Positions 8,960-17,844 of a stretch of DNA of 41,669 nt are shown here, one piece after another (position 1 is the stretch's first letter; the number at the start of each line of letters is the position of its first letter). The translations under genes and the position numbers were made by a program. Origin of the DNA: Actinomycetes bacterium (GTDB lineage: Bacteria > Actinomycetota > Actinomycetes > Mycobacteriales > Mycobacteriaceae); the NCBI GenBank assembly GCA_023404955.1, contig JAEXZY010000081.1, forward strand, positions 1 through 41,669. The letters run 5' to 3'. The notes under the pieces were generated by a model. It worked only from the letters and a program-made list of their open reading frames with translations. It did no database searches and had not been told where the DNA came from.

Positions 8960-10398
8960 TGCTGCCTCACCAGATAGGGGGACACCGTCGAGCGGTGTTC
9001 GTCGATGTCGAGTGCGCGGCCCAGCGCGGGGAACGCCCGCTGCGGGCAGTTGTCGCGCTCGCACACGCGGCATCCGGCGCCGATGGGCGTCGCTGCAACC
9101 TTGGGGTCACCACTGAGGTCGAGGCCTTCCGAGTAGACGAGCCGGTGCGCATGCCGTAGTTCGCAGCCCAGACCGATCGCGAACGTCTTACCCGGCTGAC
9201 CATAGCGCGAGGCCCGGCGCTCCACCGTGCGCGCCACCCACATGTAGGCCCGGCCGTCGGGCATCTCGGCGATCTGCACGCTGATCTTGCCGGGGTAGGC
9301 GAACGTCTCGTAGACGTTCCACAGCGGGCAGGTGCCGCCGCTGGACGAGAAGTGAAAACCGGTGGCGGACTGGCGTTTCGACATGTTTCCCGCGCGGTCG
9401 ACGCGGACGAACGAGAACGGCACGCCGCGCATCGACGGTCGCTGCAGCGTGGACAACCGGTGACAGATCGTCTCGTAGCTCGTCGAGTAGTAGGCGGACA
9501 GCCGCTCGACGTCGTACCGGAACTTCTCCGCGATGTCGTGGAACTGGGCGTAGGGCAGCACCGTCGCGGCGGCGAAGTAGTTGGCCAGCCCGAGGCGGGC
9601 CAGGCGGCGGGACTCGTCGCTGGTGAAGTGGCCGTCGTCGGTCAGCTTGTCGATCAGGTCGCCGTACTCGAGGTAGGCGAGTTCAGCAGCCATCCGGAAC
9701 ACCCGCTGCCCCATCGAGAGGTGTGCGGTGATCTCCAGCGTCTTGCTGGCGGGGTCGAAGCGGTGCAGGACACCCTCACCGAGGTCCTGTCGACGGATGA
9801 TGCGCACGCCGTGCACGAAGCGCAGCCGATCGGACAGGTCGCCGGCGAGTTCACCGCGCTGTACGCGCATCCCGGCCGTCAGCTCCTCAGCAGCGGTATC
9901 GAGCTCGTGGAGGTAGTTCTGCCGCTGGTAGAAGTAGTCGCGCACCTCTTCGTGCGGCATCGAGATCGATCCGGTCCCGCTGGCACCCGGGTTGACGCTG
10001 CCCACGTTGAACCGGCCCTCGGTGGCAGCGGCCAGCTGGGTCGTGGTCAGTTGGTAGCGACGGTGTAGGTTCACCATCGCCCGGGCGAGATCGGGGTGCG
10101 CCCCCACCATCTCGGCGACCTCGGTGGCGCCCACGTCGACGTCGAGGTCGCGGTCCATCAGCACTTCACGCAGCTCGGCGATCAGGCGGGTGTCGTCCTG
10201 GGAGGCGAAGAACGTGGCGTCGACGCCGAACACCTCGGTGATGCGCAGCAGGACCGCCACCGTCAGCGGCCGCACGTCGTGCTCGATCTGGTTCAGGTAG
10301 CTGGGGGAGATGTCGAGCATCTGGGCCAGGGCCGCCTGGCTGAATCCACGCTCGCTGCGGAGCTGGCGCACCCGTGCTCCGACATAAGTCTTGGCCAC
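8956..10398 (-). CDS. ramB: Transcriptional regulator RamB of acetate/glyoxylate metabolism
   Basis: A 480-residue regulator. Residues 8-62 form an HTH_XRE domain (GFSQAALAQMLDISPSYLNQIE). The middle holds the ImmA/IrrE-like region typical of ScfR/RamB proteins, and the C-terminus has a cysteine-containing short-chain-fatty-acyl-regulator segment (GCRVCERDNCPQRAFP). RamB of Corynebacterium and M. tuberculosis (Rv0465c) controls isocitrate lyase and its own gene. Here aceA lies 1.1 kb away across a divergent promoter, the same arrangement as in M. tuberculosis. The ATG at 10398 gives a start immediately before the HTH. The 78-base divergent gap carries TTCGCA/TTTGCA motifs that may be its own operator. 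Confidence 0.95.
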   Translation of the reverse strand: MAKTYVGARVRQLRSERGFSQAALAQMLDISPSYLNQIEHDVRPLTVAVLLRITEVFGVDATFFASQDDTRLIAELREVLMDRDLDVDVGATEVAEMVGAHPDLARAMVNLHRRYQLTTTQLAAATEGRFNVGSVNPGASGTGSISMPHEEVRDYFYQRQNYLHELDTAAEELTAGMRVQRGELAGDLSDRLRFVHGVRIIRRQDLGEGVLHRFDPASKTLEITAHLSMGQRVFRMAAELAYLEYGDLIDKLTDDGHFTSDESRRLARLGLANYFAAATVLPYAQFHDIAEKFRYDVERLSAYYSTSYETICHRLSTLQRPSMRGVPFSFVRVDRAGNMSKRQSATGFHFSSSGGTCPLWNVYETFAYPGKISVQIAEMPDGRAYMWVARTVERRASRYGQPGKTFAIGLGCELRHAHRLVYSEGLDLSGDPKVAATPIGAGCRVCERDNCPQRAFPALGRALDIDEHRSTVSPYLVRQQ

Positions 10399-10476
10399 GT
10401 CGAACCAGCGTAGCGGCCTGTTAAGCCGATATTCGCAGAATTTGCATGAGGGACGCGTGTGGCATCATCAGGTTCC
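10399..10476. promoter_or_regulatory. Divergent ramB / thioesterase promoter region with candidate RamB half-sites
   Basis: A short divergent intergenic region. It contains TTCGCAG at 10432-10438 and TTTGCAT at 10441-10447, nine bases apart. Similar TTCGCAA elements occur twice upstream of aceA (11360-11366, 11369-11375), also nine bases apart. RamB sites described in corynebacteria and mycobacteria are TTTGCAA-like, so these are plausible autoregulatory sites. This rests on motif resemblance only. Confidence 0.45.
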
Positions 10477-11271
10477 GTGAGCTTGGCCAAGACGCTGATG
10501 CCGGTGCCCGACGGGCACCCGGACGTTTTCGACGTCCAGTGGCCGCTGCGGGTGGCCGATGTGGATCGTGAAGGCCGGCTGAAGTTCGACGCGGCGACCA
10601 GGCACATCCAGGACATCGGCACTGATCAGCTACGGGAGATGGGTTACGAAGAGACCCATCCGCTGTGGATCGTGCGCCGCACGATGATCGACATGATCGA
10701 GCCCATCGTCTTCAAGGACATCCTGCGGCTGCGTCGCTGGTGCTCGGGCACCTCGAACCGATGGTGCGAGATGCGGGTGCGCATCGAGGGGCGCAAGGGC
10801 GGGCTGGTCGAATCCGAGGCGTTCTGGATCAACATCAACCGCGAGACCCAGGGGCCGGCCCGGATCGCCGACGACTTCATCGAGGGGCTGCGCCGCACCA
10901 CCAGTGAGGGCCGGTTGCGCTGGAAGGCCTACCTGACCGCCGGGTCCCGCCACGACGCCGACCACATTCGCGACTACCCGGTGCGGGTCAGCGACATCGA
11001 CATCTTCGACCACATGAACAACTCCGTGTACTGGTCGGTCGTCGAGGACTATCTGCACTCCTACCCCGAGCTGCTGCGGGTGCCGCTGCGGGTGACGATC
11101 GAACACGATCTCCCGGTGGCCCTCGGCGACAAACTCGAGATCCTGCAGCACACCTATCCGGCCGGATCGACGGAGAAGTTCGGCGCCGAGCTCGCCGACC
11201 GGAGTGTTACAACGCTCACATATGCGGTCGGCGATGAGGTCAAAGCGGTCGCCGCGATCTTCCCGCTCTGA
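10477..11271 (+). CDS. Acyl-ACP thioesterase family protein (Rv0466-like)
   Basis: A 264-residue double-hotdog thioesterase of the acyl-ACP TE family, expected to hydrolyse acyl thioesters in the cytosol. GTG 10477 is preferred over GTG 10459 because it gives MSLAKTLMPVPDGHPDVFD, which matches my recollection of the N-terminus and length of Rv0466 (264 residues). First hotdog: residues about 15-145, including GRLKFDAATRHIQDIG. Second: from about 165, with VRVSDIDIFDHMNNSVYW, where DHMNN carries the conserved Asn/His region. Convergent evidence comes from its place between ramB and aceA. It could share the aceA region's fatty-acid and acetate physiology. Natural chain length cannot be read from the sequence. 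Confidence 0.9.
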   Translation: MSLAKTLMPVPDGHPDVFDVQWPLRVADVDREGRLKFDAATRHIQDIGTDQLREMGYEETHPLWIVRRTMIDMIEPIVFKDILRLRRWCSGTSNRWCEMRVRIEGRKGGLVESEAFWININRETQGPARIADDFIEGLRRTTSEGRLRWKAYLTAGSRHDADHIRDYPVRVSDIDIFDHMNNSVYWSVVEDYLHSYPELLRVPLRVTIEHDLPVALGDKLEILQHTYPAGSTEKFGAELADRSVTTLTYAVGDEVKAVAAIFPL

Positions 11272-11285
11272 ATCGCTCCACCAAA

Positions 11286-11412
11286 CAGTACGGGCGTACT
11301 GACCTGCGATGATCGTTTACCGGCCGGTAACTTCTGAACCGGTTCAGCGCCGCACTGTCTTCGCAATCTTCGCAACTCTGACCCATGCGTTGGCGAAACT
11401 TTACAAGCGAAA
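11286..11412. promoter_or_regulatory. aceA upstream region with three perfect palindromes and RamB-like repeats
   Basis: The 238-base gap before aceA is densely ordered. Perfect inverted repeats are CAGTACG-GG-CGTACTG at 11286-11301, TTACCGGCCGGTAA at 11317-11330 and CTGAACCGGTTCAG at 11334-11347; the last two are centred 17 bp apart. They are followed by TTCGCAA at 11360-11366 and 11369-11375, and by a TTGGCGAAACTTTACAAGCGAAA-type element at 11390-11412. Palindromes of this kind are typical dimeric-repressor sites (TetR, GntR), and TTCGCAA resembles RamB sites. The regulators are not identified. A good Shine-Dalgarno (AAGGAGC) precedes the aceA ATG. Confidence 0.6.
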
Positions 11413-11509
11413 CGGGTGGACCTGCGGTTATGCGGTGGTGCATCCTCGACTGAGCAGTCCGGTGAAGACGCTGGAACGTTAACAACAGTTTGAAGGAGCA
11501 GGTCTTCTC

Positions 11510-12802
<1,293 letters not shown>

Positions 12803-12818
12803 GGGTTGCTGTTGATAA

Positions 12819-12860
12819 CGTCAGGCCCCGTCCGAATCTTGGGCGGGGCCTGACGCTTTT
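12819..12860 (+). terminator. Intrinsic terminator after aceA
   Basis: A perfect 12-bp stem (CGTCAGGCCCCG at 12819-12830 with its complement at 12844-12855), extendable to 15 bp with one G-T pair, closes a loop of seven bases and is followed by CTTTT. This is a textbook rho-independent terminator, which is uncommon in mycobacteria. It separates aceA from fadB2. Confidence 0.92.
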
Positions 12861-12872
12861 CGAGGAGAGCTA

Positions 12873-13727
12873 GTGAGCATTGAACGTGTAGGCGTCGTGG
12901 GCGCCGGGCAAATGGGCGGCGGCATCGCCGAGGTGTGTGCGAAAGCCGGCGCCCACGTCGTCGTCTACGAACCGTCCGCAGAGCTGGTGGAAGCCGGCCG
13001 GGCGCGCATCACCGCGTCGCTGGAACGGGCCAAGGCCAAGGGCAAGCTGGCCGCCGACGACTTCGAGATCACGCAGGCCCGGCTGACGTACACCAGCGAC
13101 CTCGCCGACCTGGCCGACCGCCAGCTGGTGATCGAGGCGATCGTCGAGAACGAGGCCGTCAAGGCCAAGGTGTTCGCTCAGCTCGACGAAATCGTCACCG
13201 ACCCCGACGCCGTCCTCGCGTCGAACACGTCGAGCATCCCGATCATGAAAATCGCTGCGGCGACCAAGAATCCGAGCCGCGTGCTCGGTCTGCACTTCTT
13301 CAACCCGGTGCCCGTGCTGCCGCTGGTCGAGGTGATCAACACGCTGGTGACGTCCGACGAGGCGGTGGCGCGGGTGGAACGCTTCGCCGGAGAGACGTTG
13401 GGCAAGAAGGTGGTTCGCTGTGGCGACCGCTCCGGCTTCATCGTCAACGCGCTGCTGGTGCCGTACCTGCTGTCGGCGATCCGGATGGCCGAGGCCGGGG
13501 TAGCCAGTGTCGAGGACATCGACACGGCGGTCGTCGCGGGGCTCTCGCACCCGATGGGCCCGCTGCGGCTCTCGGATCTGATCGGTCTGGACACCATGAA
13601 GCTGATCGCGGACTCGATGTACGACGAGTACAAGGACGCGCACTACGCTCCGCCGCCACTGCTGCAGCGGATGGTGGAGGCCGGCCAGCTGGGCAAGAAG
13701 ACCGGCCAGGGCTTCTACACCTACTGA
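12873..13727 (+). CDS. fadB2: 3-hydroxybutyryl-CoA dehydrogenase
   Basis: A 284-residue NAD(P)-dependent 3-hydroxyacyl-CoA dehydrogenase that interconverts 3-hydroxybutyryl-CoA and acetoacetyl-CoA. The N-terminal Rossmann motif GVVGAGQMGGGIAEVCAKAG is at residues 6-25. The HCDH signature follows (LHFFNPVPVLPLVEVI), with the catalytic His in GLHFFNP, and the C-terminal helical domain contains SHPMGPLRLSDLIGLD. GTG 12873 follows a GAGGAGAG ribosome site. Its position after aceA and its length match FadB2 (Rv0468, 286 residues). Because the aceA terminator lies in front, it probably has its own promoter or depends on read-through. Its 3' end overlaps the converging DUF559 gene by seven bases. 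Confidence 0.95.
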   Translation: MSIERVGVVGAGQMGGGIAEVCAKAGAHVVVYEPSAELVEAGRARITASLERAKAKGKLAADDFEITQARLTYTSDLADLADRQLVIEAIVENEAVKAKVFAQLDEIVTDPDAVLASNTSSIPIMKIAAATKNPSRVLGLHFFNPVPVLPLVEVINTLVTSDEAVARVERFAGETLGKKVVRCGDRSGFIVNALLVPYLLSAIRMAEAGVASVEDIDTAVVAGLSHPMGPLRLSDLIGLDTMKLIADSMYDEYKDAHYAPPPLLQRMVEAGQLGKKTGQGFYTY

Positions 13728-14641
13728 GCCACGCGCCGAGTGTGCAGGTCTTGTAAGCATCTCTCTAGTGACGCGTGCGAAACCTGCACACTGGGCTGTA
13801 CGCCCAACGCTCGAGCCACTCGCGCGACCATCGCATCGGGGTGGTCGCGGAGTTGCGCCCAGCTCACCCGGATGACCGTCCACCCCTGCTCGGCGATGAA
13901 TTCCCACCGCTCGATGTCGCGCGCACGCTGGGCGTGGTCGGTCCAGTGGTGCTCGCCGTCGTATTCCACGGCCACCATGGGATCGAGCCAACCGAGGTCG
14001 AGGCGGTAGCGCACCCGTCCGTTCCCGACGCACACCGGGATCTGCGTTACGGGTCGCGGCATGCCCGCCGCGAGCAGGAAGAGCCGAGTGAGACTCTCCG
14101 GCGGCGACTCGGCTCCGGCGTCGGCGAGGTCGAGCACCTTCAGTAGCCGGCGCAGGTGTCGGGCGCCGGGGTGGCGCCGGGCCATGTCCTCCACGTCCTC
14201 GATCCGGGAACCGGTGGCGTGCAGAAGGGCATCGATGTGCATGACCGCGGCGACGATCGGGTGATGCCGACCGATGTCGAACGCCGTGCGCGCGGGCTTG
14301 GTCAGTGTGACCTGTCCCCTCCGCACGATGTCGCAAGCGTCGACAGCGTCGCTGAACACCGCGATACCCGCAGGCGCCCGGCGGTGTGGCCGGATCAATT
14401 CAGCCTCAGCCCCTTTGGTGGTGAACCGGCTCCCCAGAAGAGCTGCCGCGCTCACGCCGGCCACTGTCGCCGTCCGTCCTGACCACAGCCACGCCGCCAT
14501 CGCCATGTCCTGCGCCGTCAGCGTGACTCCGCGGCGTGCGTAGACGTTCTGGAAGACCTTGGTGTAGTCGCGCACCAGTTCACGACGGGTGACCTGACGG
14601 GCCGCGAGAGCTTCGGAGGCGACGAGAAGGGTGCCGTGCAT
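13721..14641 (-). CDS. DUF559 (Vsr/REase-like) endonuclease-domain protein with AbiEi-like N-terminus
   Basis: A 306-residue protein. The N-terminal half (ALAARQVTRRELVRDYTKVFQNVYARRG and onward) resembles the winged-helix/AbiEi-type part often found with DUF559. The C-terminal quarter is the DUF559/PD-(D/E)XK region: RYRLDLGWLDPMVAVEYDGEHHW and GWTVIRVSW, with the acidic residues of D-L-G-W, E-Y-D-G-E. These solo nuclease-like proteins are common in mycobacteria and their role is unknown. The gene is bracketed by a 17-bp perfect inverted repeat (13733-13749 and 14722-14738); the left copy encodes the last residues before the stop. It sits between fadB2 and ppk2, where M. tuberculosis has umaA/pcaA. 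A TATAAC box at 14690-14695 (minus strand) is a likely -10. Confidence 0.85.
   Translation of the reverse strand: MHGTLLVASEALAARQVTRRELVRDYTKVFQNVYARRGVTLTAQDMAMAAWLWSGRTATVAGVSAAALLGSRFTTKGAEAELIRPHRRAPAGIAVFSDAVDACDIVRRGQVTLTKPARTAFDIGRHHPIVAAVMHIDALLHATGSRIEDVEDMARRHPGARHLRRLLKVLDLADAGAESPPESLTRLFLLAAGMPRPVTQIPVCVGNGRVRYRLDLGWLDPMVAVEYDGEHHWTDHAQRARDIERWEFIAEQGWTVIRVSWAQLRDHPDAMVARVARALGVQPSVQVSHASLERCLQDLHTRRVAQ
13733..13749. repeat. Left copy of 17-bp inverted repeat bracketing the DUF559 gene
   Basis: GCGCCGAGTGTGCAGGT here is the exact reverse complement of 14722-14738. The copy overlaps the 3' end of the DUF559 gene just inside its stop codon. An 11-base inverted sub-copy (ACCTGCACACT) occurs at 13782-13792, so this end can also form a local hairpin. 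Confidence 0.9.
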
Positions 14642-14721
14642 GGCCGAATCATCAACAGCGGCTCCGACGAATCACGCCAGCGTGCAGAAGTTATACACAA
14701 AGCCCAGGTGAGGCGAGCGCA

Positions 14722-14756
14722 ACCTGCACACTCGGCGCAGCCTGCACACGCGGCGC
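14722..14756. repeat. Right copy of the 17-bp inverted repeat plus a tandem near-copy
   Basis: ACCTGCACACTCGGCGC at 14722-14738 is the perfect inverted partner of 13733-13749. Immediately behind it, 14741-14756 repeats CCTGCACACGCGGCGC, matching 15 of 16 bases in the same orientation. Both lie upstream of the DUF559 promoter and downstream of the end of ppk2. I saw no clear target-site duplication outside the pair. Confidence 0.88.
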
Positions 14757-14764
14757 GCGCAAGC

Positions 14765-15631
14765 TCAAGCCTTCGCCAACCGCTTCTTCTCCGCCTCGAC
14801 ATCGAAGTCCGGCGGCGGCCACGACATGTTCAGGCCCTTGAGCGCCTCGATCATCAGCTCGGTGACGGCCAGTCGGCTGTACCACTTCTTGTTGCACGGA
14901 ACGACGTGCCAGGGCGCGTACTCGGTCGACGTGCGCTCCAGCATCGCTTGATAAGCCTCTTGATACGCCGGCCATTTCAGCCGCTCGTCGATGTCCGCGG
15001 GGTTGTACTTCCAGTACTTGTCCGGCCGCTCGAGGCGTTTGGCCAGCCGCTTCTTCTGCTCGTCGAGCGAGACGAACATCGCGACCTTCACCAGCGTGGT
15101 GCCCCTGTCGACCACCTCGCGCTCGAACGCGTTGATCTCGTCGTAGCGGGGCTCCCACACCTCAGCCGGCACCAGATTGTGCACGCGCACGATCAGCACG
15201 TCCTCGTAGTGGGACCGGTCGAAGACACCGATGTGGCCTGCCGTCGGCAGCGCCTTGCGAATGCGCCACAGGAAATGGTGGGACAGCTCCTCCGGCGTCG
15301 GCTTGCCGAAGTTGTGGTACTCGACGCCTTGCGGATTGCAGCCGCCCACAACGTGTTTGACGATGCCGCCCTTGCCCGCGGTGTCCATGCCCTGCAGCAC
15401 CAACAGCACCGACCGGGTGTCGTCGATCCGGCTGCGGGCGTACAGCATCTCCTGCAGCTCACCGAATCGGATGTTGCGTTCGGCCTGCAGCGTCGGCGCA
15501 TCGGACTTGGCGCCGTGGAAGCCGGGGGTGGCGTCGGGGTCGATGTCGGCGACCTGATCGCCGGGCCTGAAACGCAACAGGGAGTGCGGCTCGTGCGACC
15601 ACAGCGACGGCAGATCCAGGGGCTCGCTCAC
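14765..15631 (-). CDS. ppk2: Polyphosphate kinase 2 family protein (class III-like)
   Basis: A 288-residue PPK2-family P-loop kinase that transfers phosphate between polyphosphate and nucleotides. Walker A is LQGMDTAGKGG and the Walker B/lid region is FDRSHYEDVL; the NPQGVEYHNF and PTPEELSHHFLWR segments point to the class III-like branch (AMP/ADP phosphorylation) rather than the Rv3232c branch. GTG 15631 is chosen, 4 bases after the TetR stop; an upstream TTG at 15643 would overlap that stop. The tight spacing suggests co-transcription with the TetR gene. It has no counterpart at this position in the M. tuberculosis order. Confidence 0.9.
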   Translation of the reverse strand: MSEPLDLPSLWSHEPHSLLRFRPGDQVADIDPDATPGFHGAKSDAPTLQAERNIRFGELQEMLYARSRIDDTRSVLLVLQGMDTAGKGGIVKHVVGGCNPQGVEYHNFGKPTPEELSHHFLWRIRKALPTAGHIGVFDRSHYEDVLIVRVHNLVPAEVWEPRYDEINAFEREVVDRGTTLVKVAMFVSLDEQKKRLAKRLERPDKYWKYNPADIDERLKWPAYQEAYQAMLERTSTEYAPWHVVPCNKKWYSRLAVTELMIEALKGLNMSWPPPDFDVEAEKKRLAKA

Positions 15632-15635
15632 CGCT

Positions 15636-16340
15636 CTAGTCAAGCAGCTGGCGCGGCAGTTCCGGAGAAGGATGATCCTCGGAGCGGAATCTTTCCAGCG
15701 ACCCTCCGACCTCGACGATCCCGCACAGCGCGCTCCACGACAGCATCGTCAGGTAGTCGATCAGCTCATCGGCGCTCATCCGCGGATGCGACATCCACGA
15801 GTGCGTGGCCAGCTGCACCCCGCCGACGATGTGGTACGCCCACGGCTCGACGCCGCCGGTGTCCATCCCGACCGACACCATCCGCCGGCGCAGCATCACC
15901 GCCAGCATGCGGGCGATGATCGCCTCCGAGTTCGCCACGGCCTTGCTCTTGCTCGCCGAGTTGTTGGCCATGACGAACCGGTACGGCTCCGGCTCGGCCG
16001 CGACCGTCGCGACGTAGACCCGGATGACCTCGCGCGTCAGCGCGTACCCGTCCAGGTTGGACGACAGTGCCGCTGCCATGTTCGGGATCAGCGTGGTCTG
16101 CGCGAAGCGCATCATCACCGCGGTGGTCAGGTCGTTCTTGTCGACGAAGTAGCGGTAAAGCACCGTCTTGGACACCCCGATGTCCGCGGCGATCTCGTCC
16201 ATGCTGACGTTGCTGCCGAGGCGTCGGATGGCCTCGAGGGTGCCGTCGACGAGCTCATTGCGGCGCTCGACCTTGTGCCGATGCCAGCGCCGTTTGCGCC
16301 CATCGGTCTTGACCGCCACCGGCGGGGATTGTTGTGCCAC
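15636..16340 (-). CDS. TetR/AcrR family regulator (Rv0472c-like)
   Basis: A 234-residue repressor. The TetR N-terminal HTH lies at about residues 25-75, with NVSMDEIAADIGVSKTVLYRYFVDKNDL containing the recognition helix. The C-terminal ligand domain includes SASKSKAVANSEAIIARMLAVMLRRRM and an unusually conserved GGVEPWAYHIVGGVQLATHSWMS. Length and sequence match my recollection of Rv0472c closely. GTG 16340 is the start. It faces the DUF445 gene across 83 bases, which should hold its operator, and probably leads the PPK2 gene in one transcript. The inducer is unknown. Confidence 0.93.
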   Translation of the reverse strand: MAQQSPPVAVKTDGRKRRWHRHKVERRNELVDGTLEAIRRLGSNVSMDEIAADIGVSKTVLYRYFVDKNDLTTAVMMRFAQTTLIPNMAAALSSNLDGYALTREVIRVYVATVAAEPEPYRFVMANNSASKSKAVANSEAIIARMLAVMLRRRMVSVGMDTGGVEPWAYHIVGGVQLATHSWMSHPRMSADELIDYLTMLSWSALCGIVEVGGSLERFRSEDHPSPELPRQLLD

Positions 16341-16423
16341 GTTCGCGGTGATCCGTTCCTTTGTCCTCGTCGATAATACGGTGGTCGAGGGTTCGCGGTT
16401 GTCCGCGCAGGGAAGATGGAGGC

Positions 16424-17749
16424 GTGGCTCATCGAGTGAACGTCCCCGACGCCGGGCAGCGCCCCCGTGCGAGCTTCGCCGAAAAACTCGCCGGCGTGGA
16501 TTCGCCGGCCGACGAAGAACGTCGGCGCGCGCTGCGGCGCATGAAGGCTGTCGCGCTCAGTTTCCTGATCGGCGCGTCGGTGATCTTCCTGCTGTGCACG
16601 TGGGCGCAGTCCCACGGCGCCGCGCCGTGGGTGGGCTACGTGCGCGCCGCCGCGGAAGCCGGCATGGTGGGCGCGCTGGCGGACTGGTTCGCTGTCACGG
16701 CGCTGTTCAAGCATCCCCTGGGGCTGCCCATCCCGCACACGGCGATCATCAAACGCAAGAAAGACCAGCTCGGTGAGGGTCTGTCCACGTTCGTCCGGGA
16801 GAACTTCCTGTCGCCGGAGAACGTCGAGACCAAGCTGCGCGACGCGGATGTGGCCAGCCGGACCGGCAAGTGGCTGGCGGAGCCGGTGAATGCCGAGCGG
16901 GTCGCCGCCGAAGCGTCGACGGCGCTCCGGGTGCTGGTGGAGATGCTGCGCGACGAGGATGTGCAGCAGGTGTTGGACCGGATGATCGTCAAGCGCATCG
17001 CCGAGCCGCAGTGGGGGCCGCCGATCGGCCGAGTCCTGTCCTCGCTCCTGGAGGAGGGGCGGCAGGAGGCGCTGCTGCAGCTGCTCGCCGACCGCGCGTT
17101 CCAGTGGTCGCTGGGGGCCGGTGAGGTGATCGAGCGCGTCATCCAACGCGATTCACCGACGTGGTCGCCACGATGGGTGGACACCCTGGTCGGGGACCGC
17201 ATCCACCGCGAGTTGATGGACTTCACCGACAAGGTGCGCCGCAACCCCGACCACGAGCTGCGCAAGTCGGCCACCCGTTTCCTGTTCGAGTTCGCCGACG
17301 ATCTGCAGAAGGACGAGGCGACCATTCAGAAGGCCGAGAACGTCAAGGAGCAGATCATGGCCCGCGACGAGGTGGCCCGAGCGGCTGAGACCGCGTGGAG
17401 CACGGCCAAGCGGATCATCCTGGAATCGGTCGAAGACCCGTCGTCCACGCTGCGCGCCCGTATCGCCGACTCGGTCGTGCGCATCGGCGAGGCCCTGCGC
17501 GACGACTCCGATCTGCAGGTCAAGGCGGACAACTGGATCGTGCGCGGAGCCCAGCACCTGGTGAGCCAGTACGGGGCGGAGATCACCACGATCATCACGG
17601 ACACGATCGAGCGCTGGGACGCCGACGAGGCCAGCCGGCGCATCGAATTGCACGTCGGTCGTGACCTGCAGTTCATTCGGATCAACGGCACTGTTGTGGG
17701 GTCGCTGGCCGGTCTCGTCATCTACACGATCGCACAGCTACTGTTCTGA
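16424..17749 (+). CDS. DUF445 membrane protein (Rv0473-like)
   Basis: A 441-residue DUF445 protein (YjiN family). One or two hydrophobic helices near residues 40-90 (AVALSFLIGASVIFLLCTWA, then the ADWFAVTALFKHPLGLPIPHTAII signature) anchor a long, charged helical region. A final helix, SLAGLVIYTIAQLLF, ends the protein, so both ends are membrane-linked. GTG 16424 follows a GATGGAGG ribosome site; GTG 16436 is a possible alternative. It corresponds to Rv0473 (456 residues) and is divergent from the TetR gene, which may regulate it. Function unknown; the family has been loosely linked to the cell envelope. Confidence 0.9.
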   Translation: MAHRVNVPDAGQRPRASFAEKLAGVDSPADEERRRALRRMKAVALSFLIGASVIFLLCTWAQSHGAAPWVGYVRAAAEAGMVGALADWFAVTALFKHPLGLPIPHTAIIKRKKDQLGEGLSTFVRENFLSPENVETKLRDADVASRTGKWLAEPVNAERVAAEASTALRVLVEMLRDEDVQQVLDRMIVKRIAEPQWGPPIGRVLSSLLEEGRQEALLQLLADRAFQWSLGAGEVIERVIQRDSPTWSPRWVDTLVGDRIHRELMDFTDKVRRNPDHELRKSATRFLFEFADDLQKDEATIQKAENVKEQIMARDEVARAAETAWSTAKRIILESVEDPSSTLRARIADSVVRIGEALRDDSDLQVKADNWIVRGAQHLVSQYGAEITTIITDTIERWDADEASRRIELHVGRDLQFIRINGTVVGSLAGLVIYTIAQLLF

Positions 17750-17754
17750 CCTGC

Positions 17755-17796
17755 GCTAACTGAGTGCTTGCAAAAGTTAGCACTCCGTCGTACCGT
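17755..17796 (+). promoter_or_regulatory. Promoter of the XRE-hbhA operon with two interleaved inverted repeats
   Basis: GCTAACT (17755-17761) pairs with AGTTAGC (17775-17781), and GAGTGCT (17762-17768) pairs with AGCACTC (17779-17785). The two inverted repeats are interleaved over a candidate -35 TTGCAA (17768-17773), with -10 TACCGT (17791-17796) at 17-base spacing. A repressor bound here would cover the -35 element. The arms look like CIRCE halves but in reversed order, so this is not a normal HrcA site. The XRE protein encoded just downstream is the natural candidate for autoregulation. Confidence 0.6.
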
Positions 17797-17844
17797 GGTT
17801 TTGTCGGTAAGTGAAGAAACCCACGGCAGCGAAGGAGGCGAGCC

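Noticed and set aside
15632..15643. TTG start for PPK2 overlapping the TetR stop
   Set aside because: GTG 15631 is just downstream, avoids the overlap and still includes all PPK2-like sequence.
17762..17785. CIRCE element (HrcA operator)
   Set aside because: Arms occur in reversed order (GAGTGCT first, AGCACTC second) with a 10-base spacer, and the genes are not chaperonins.
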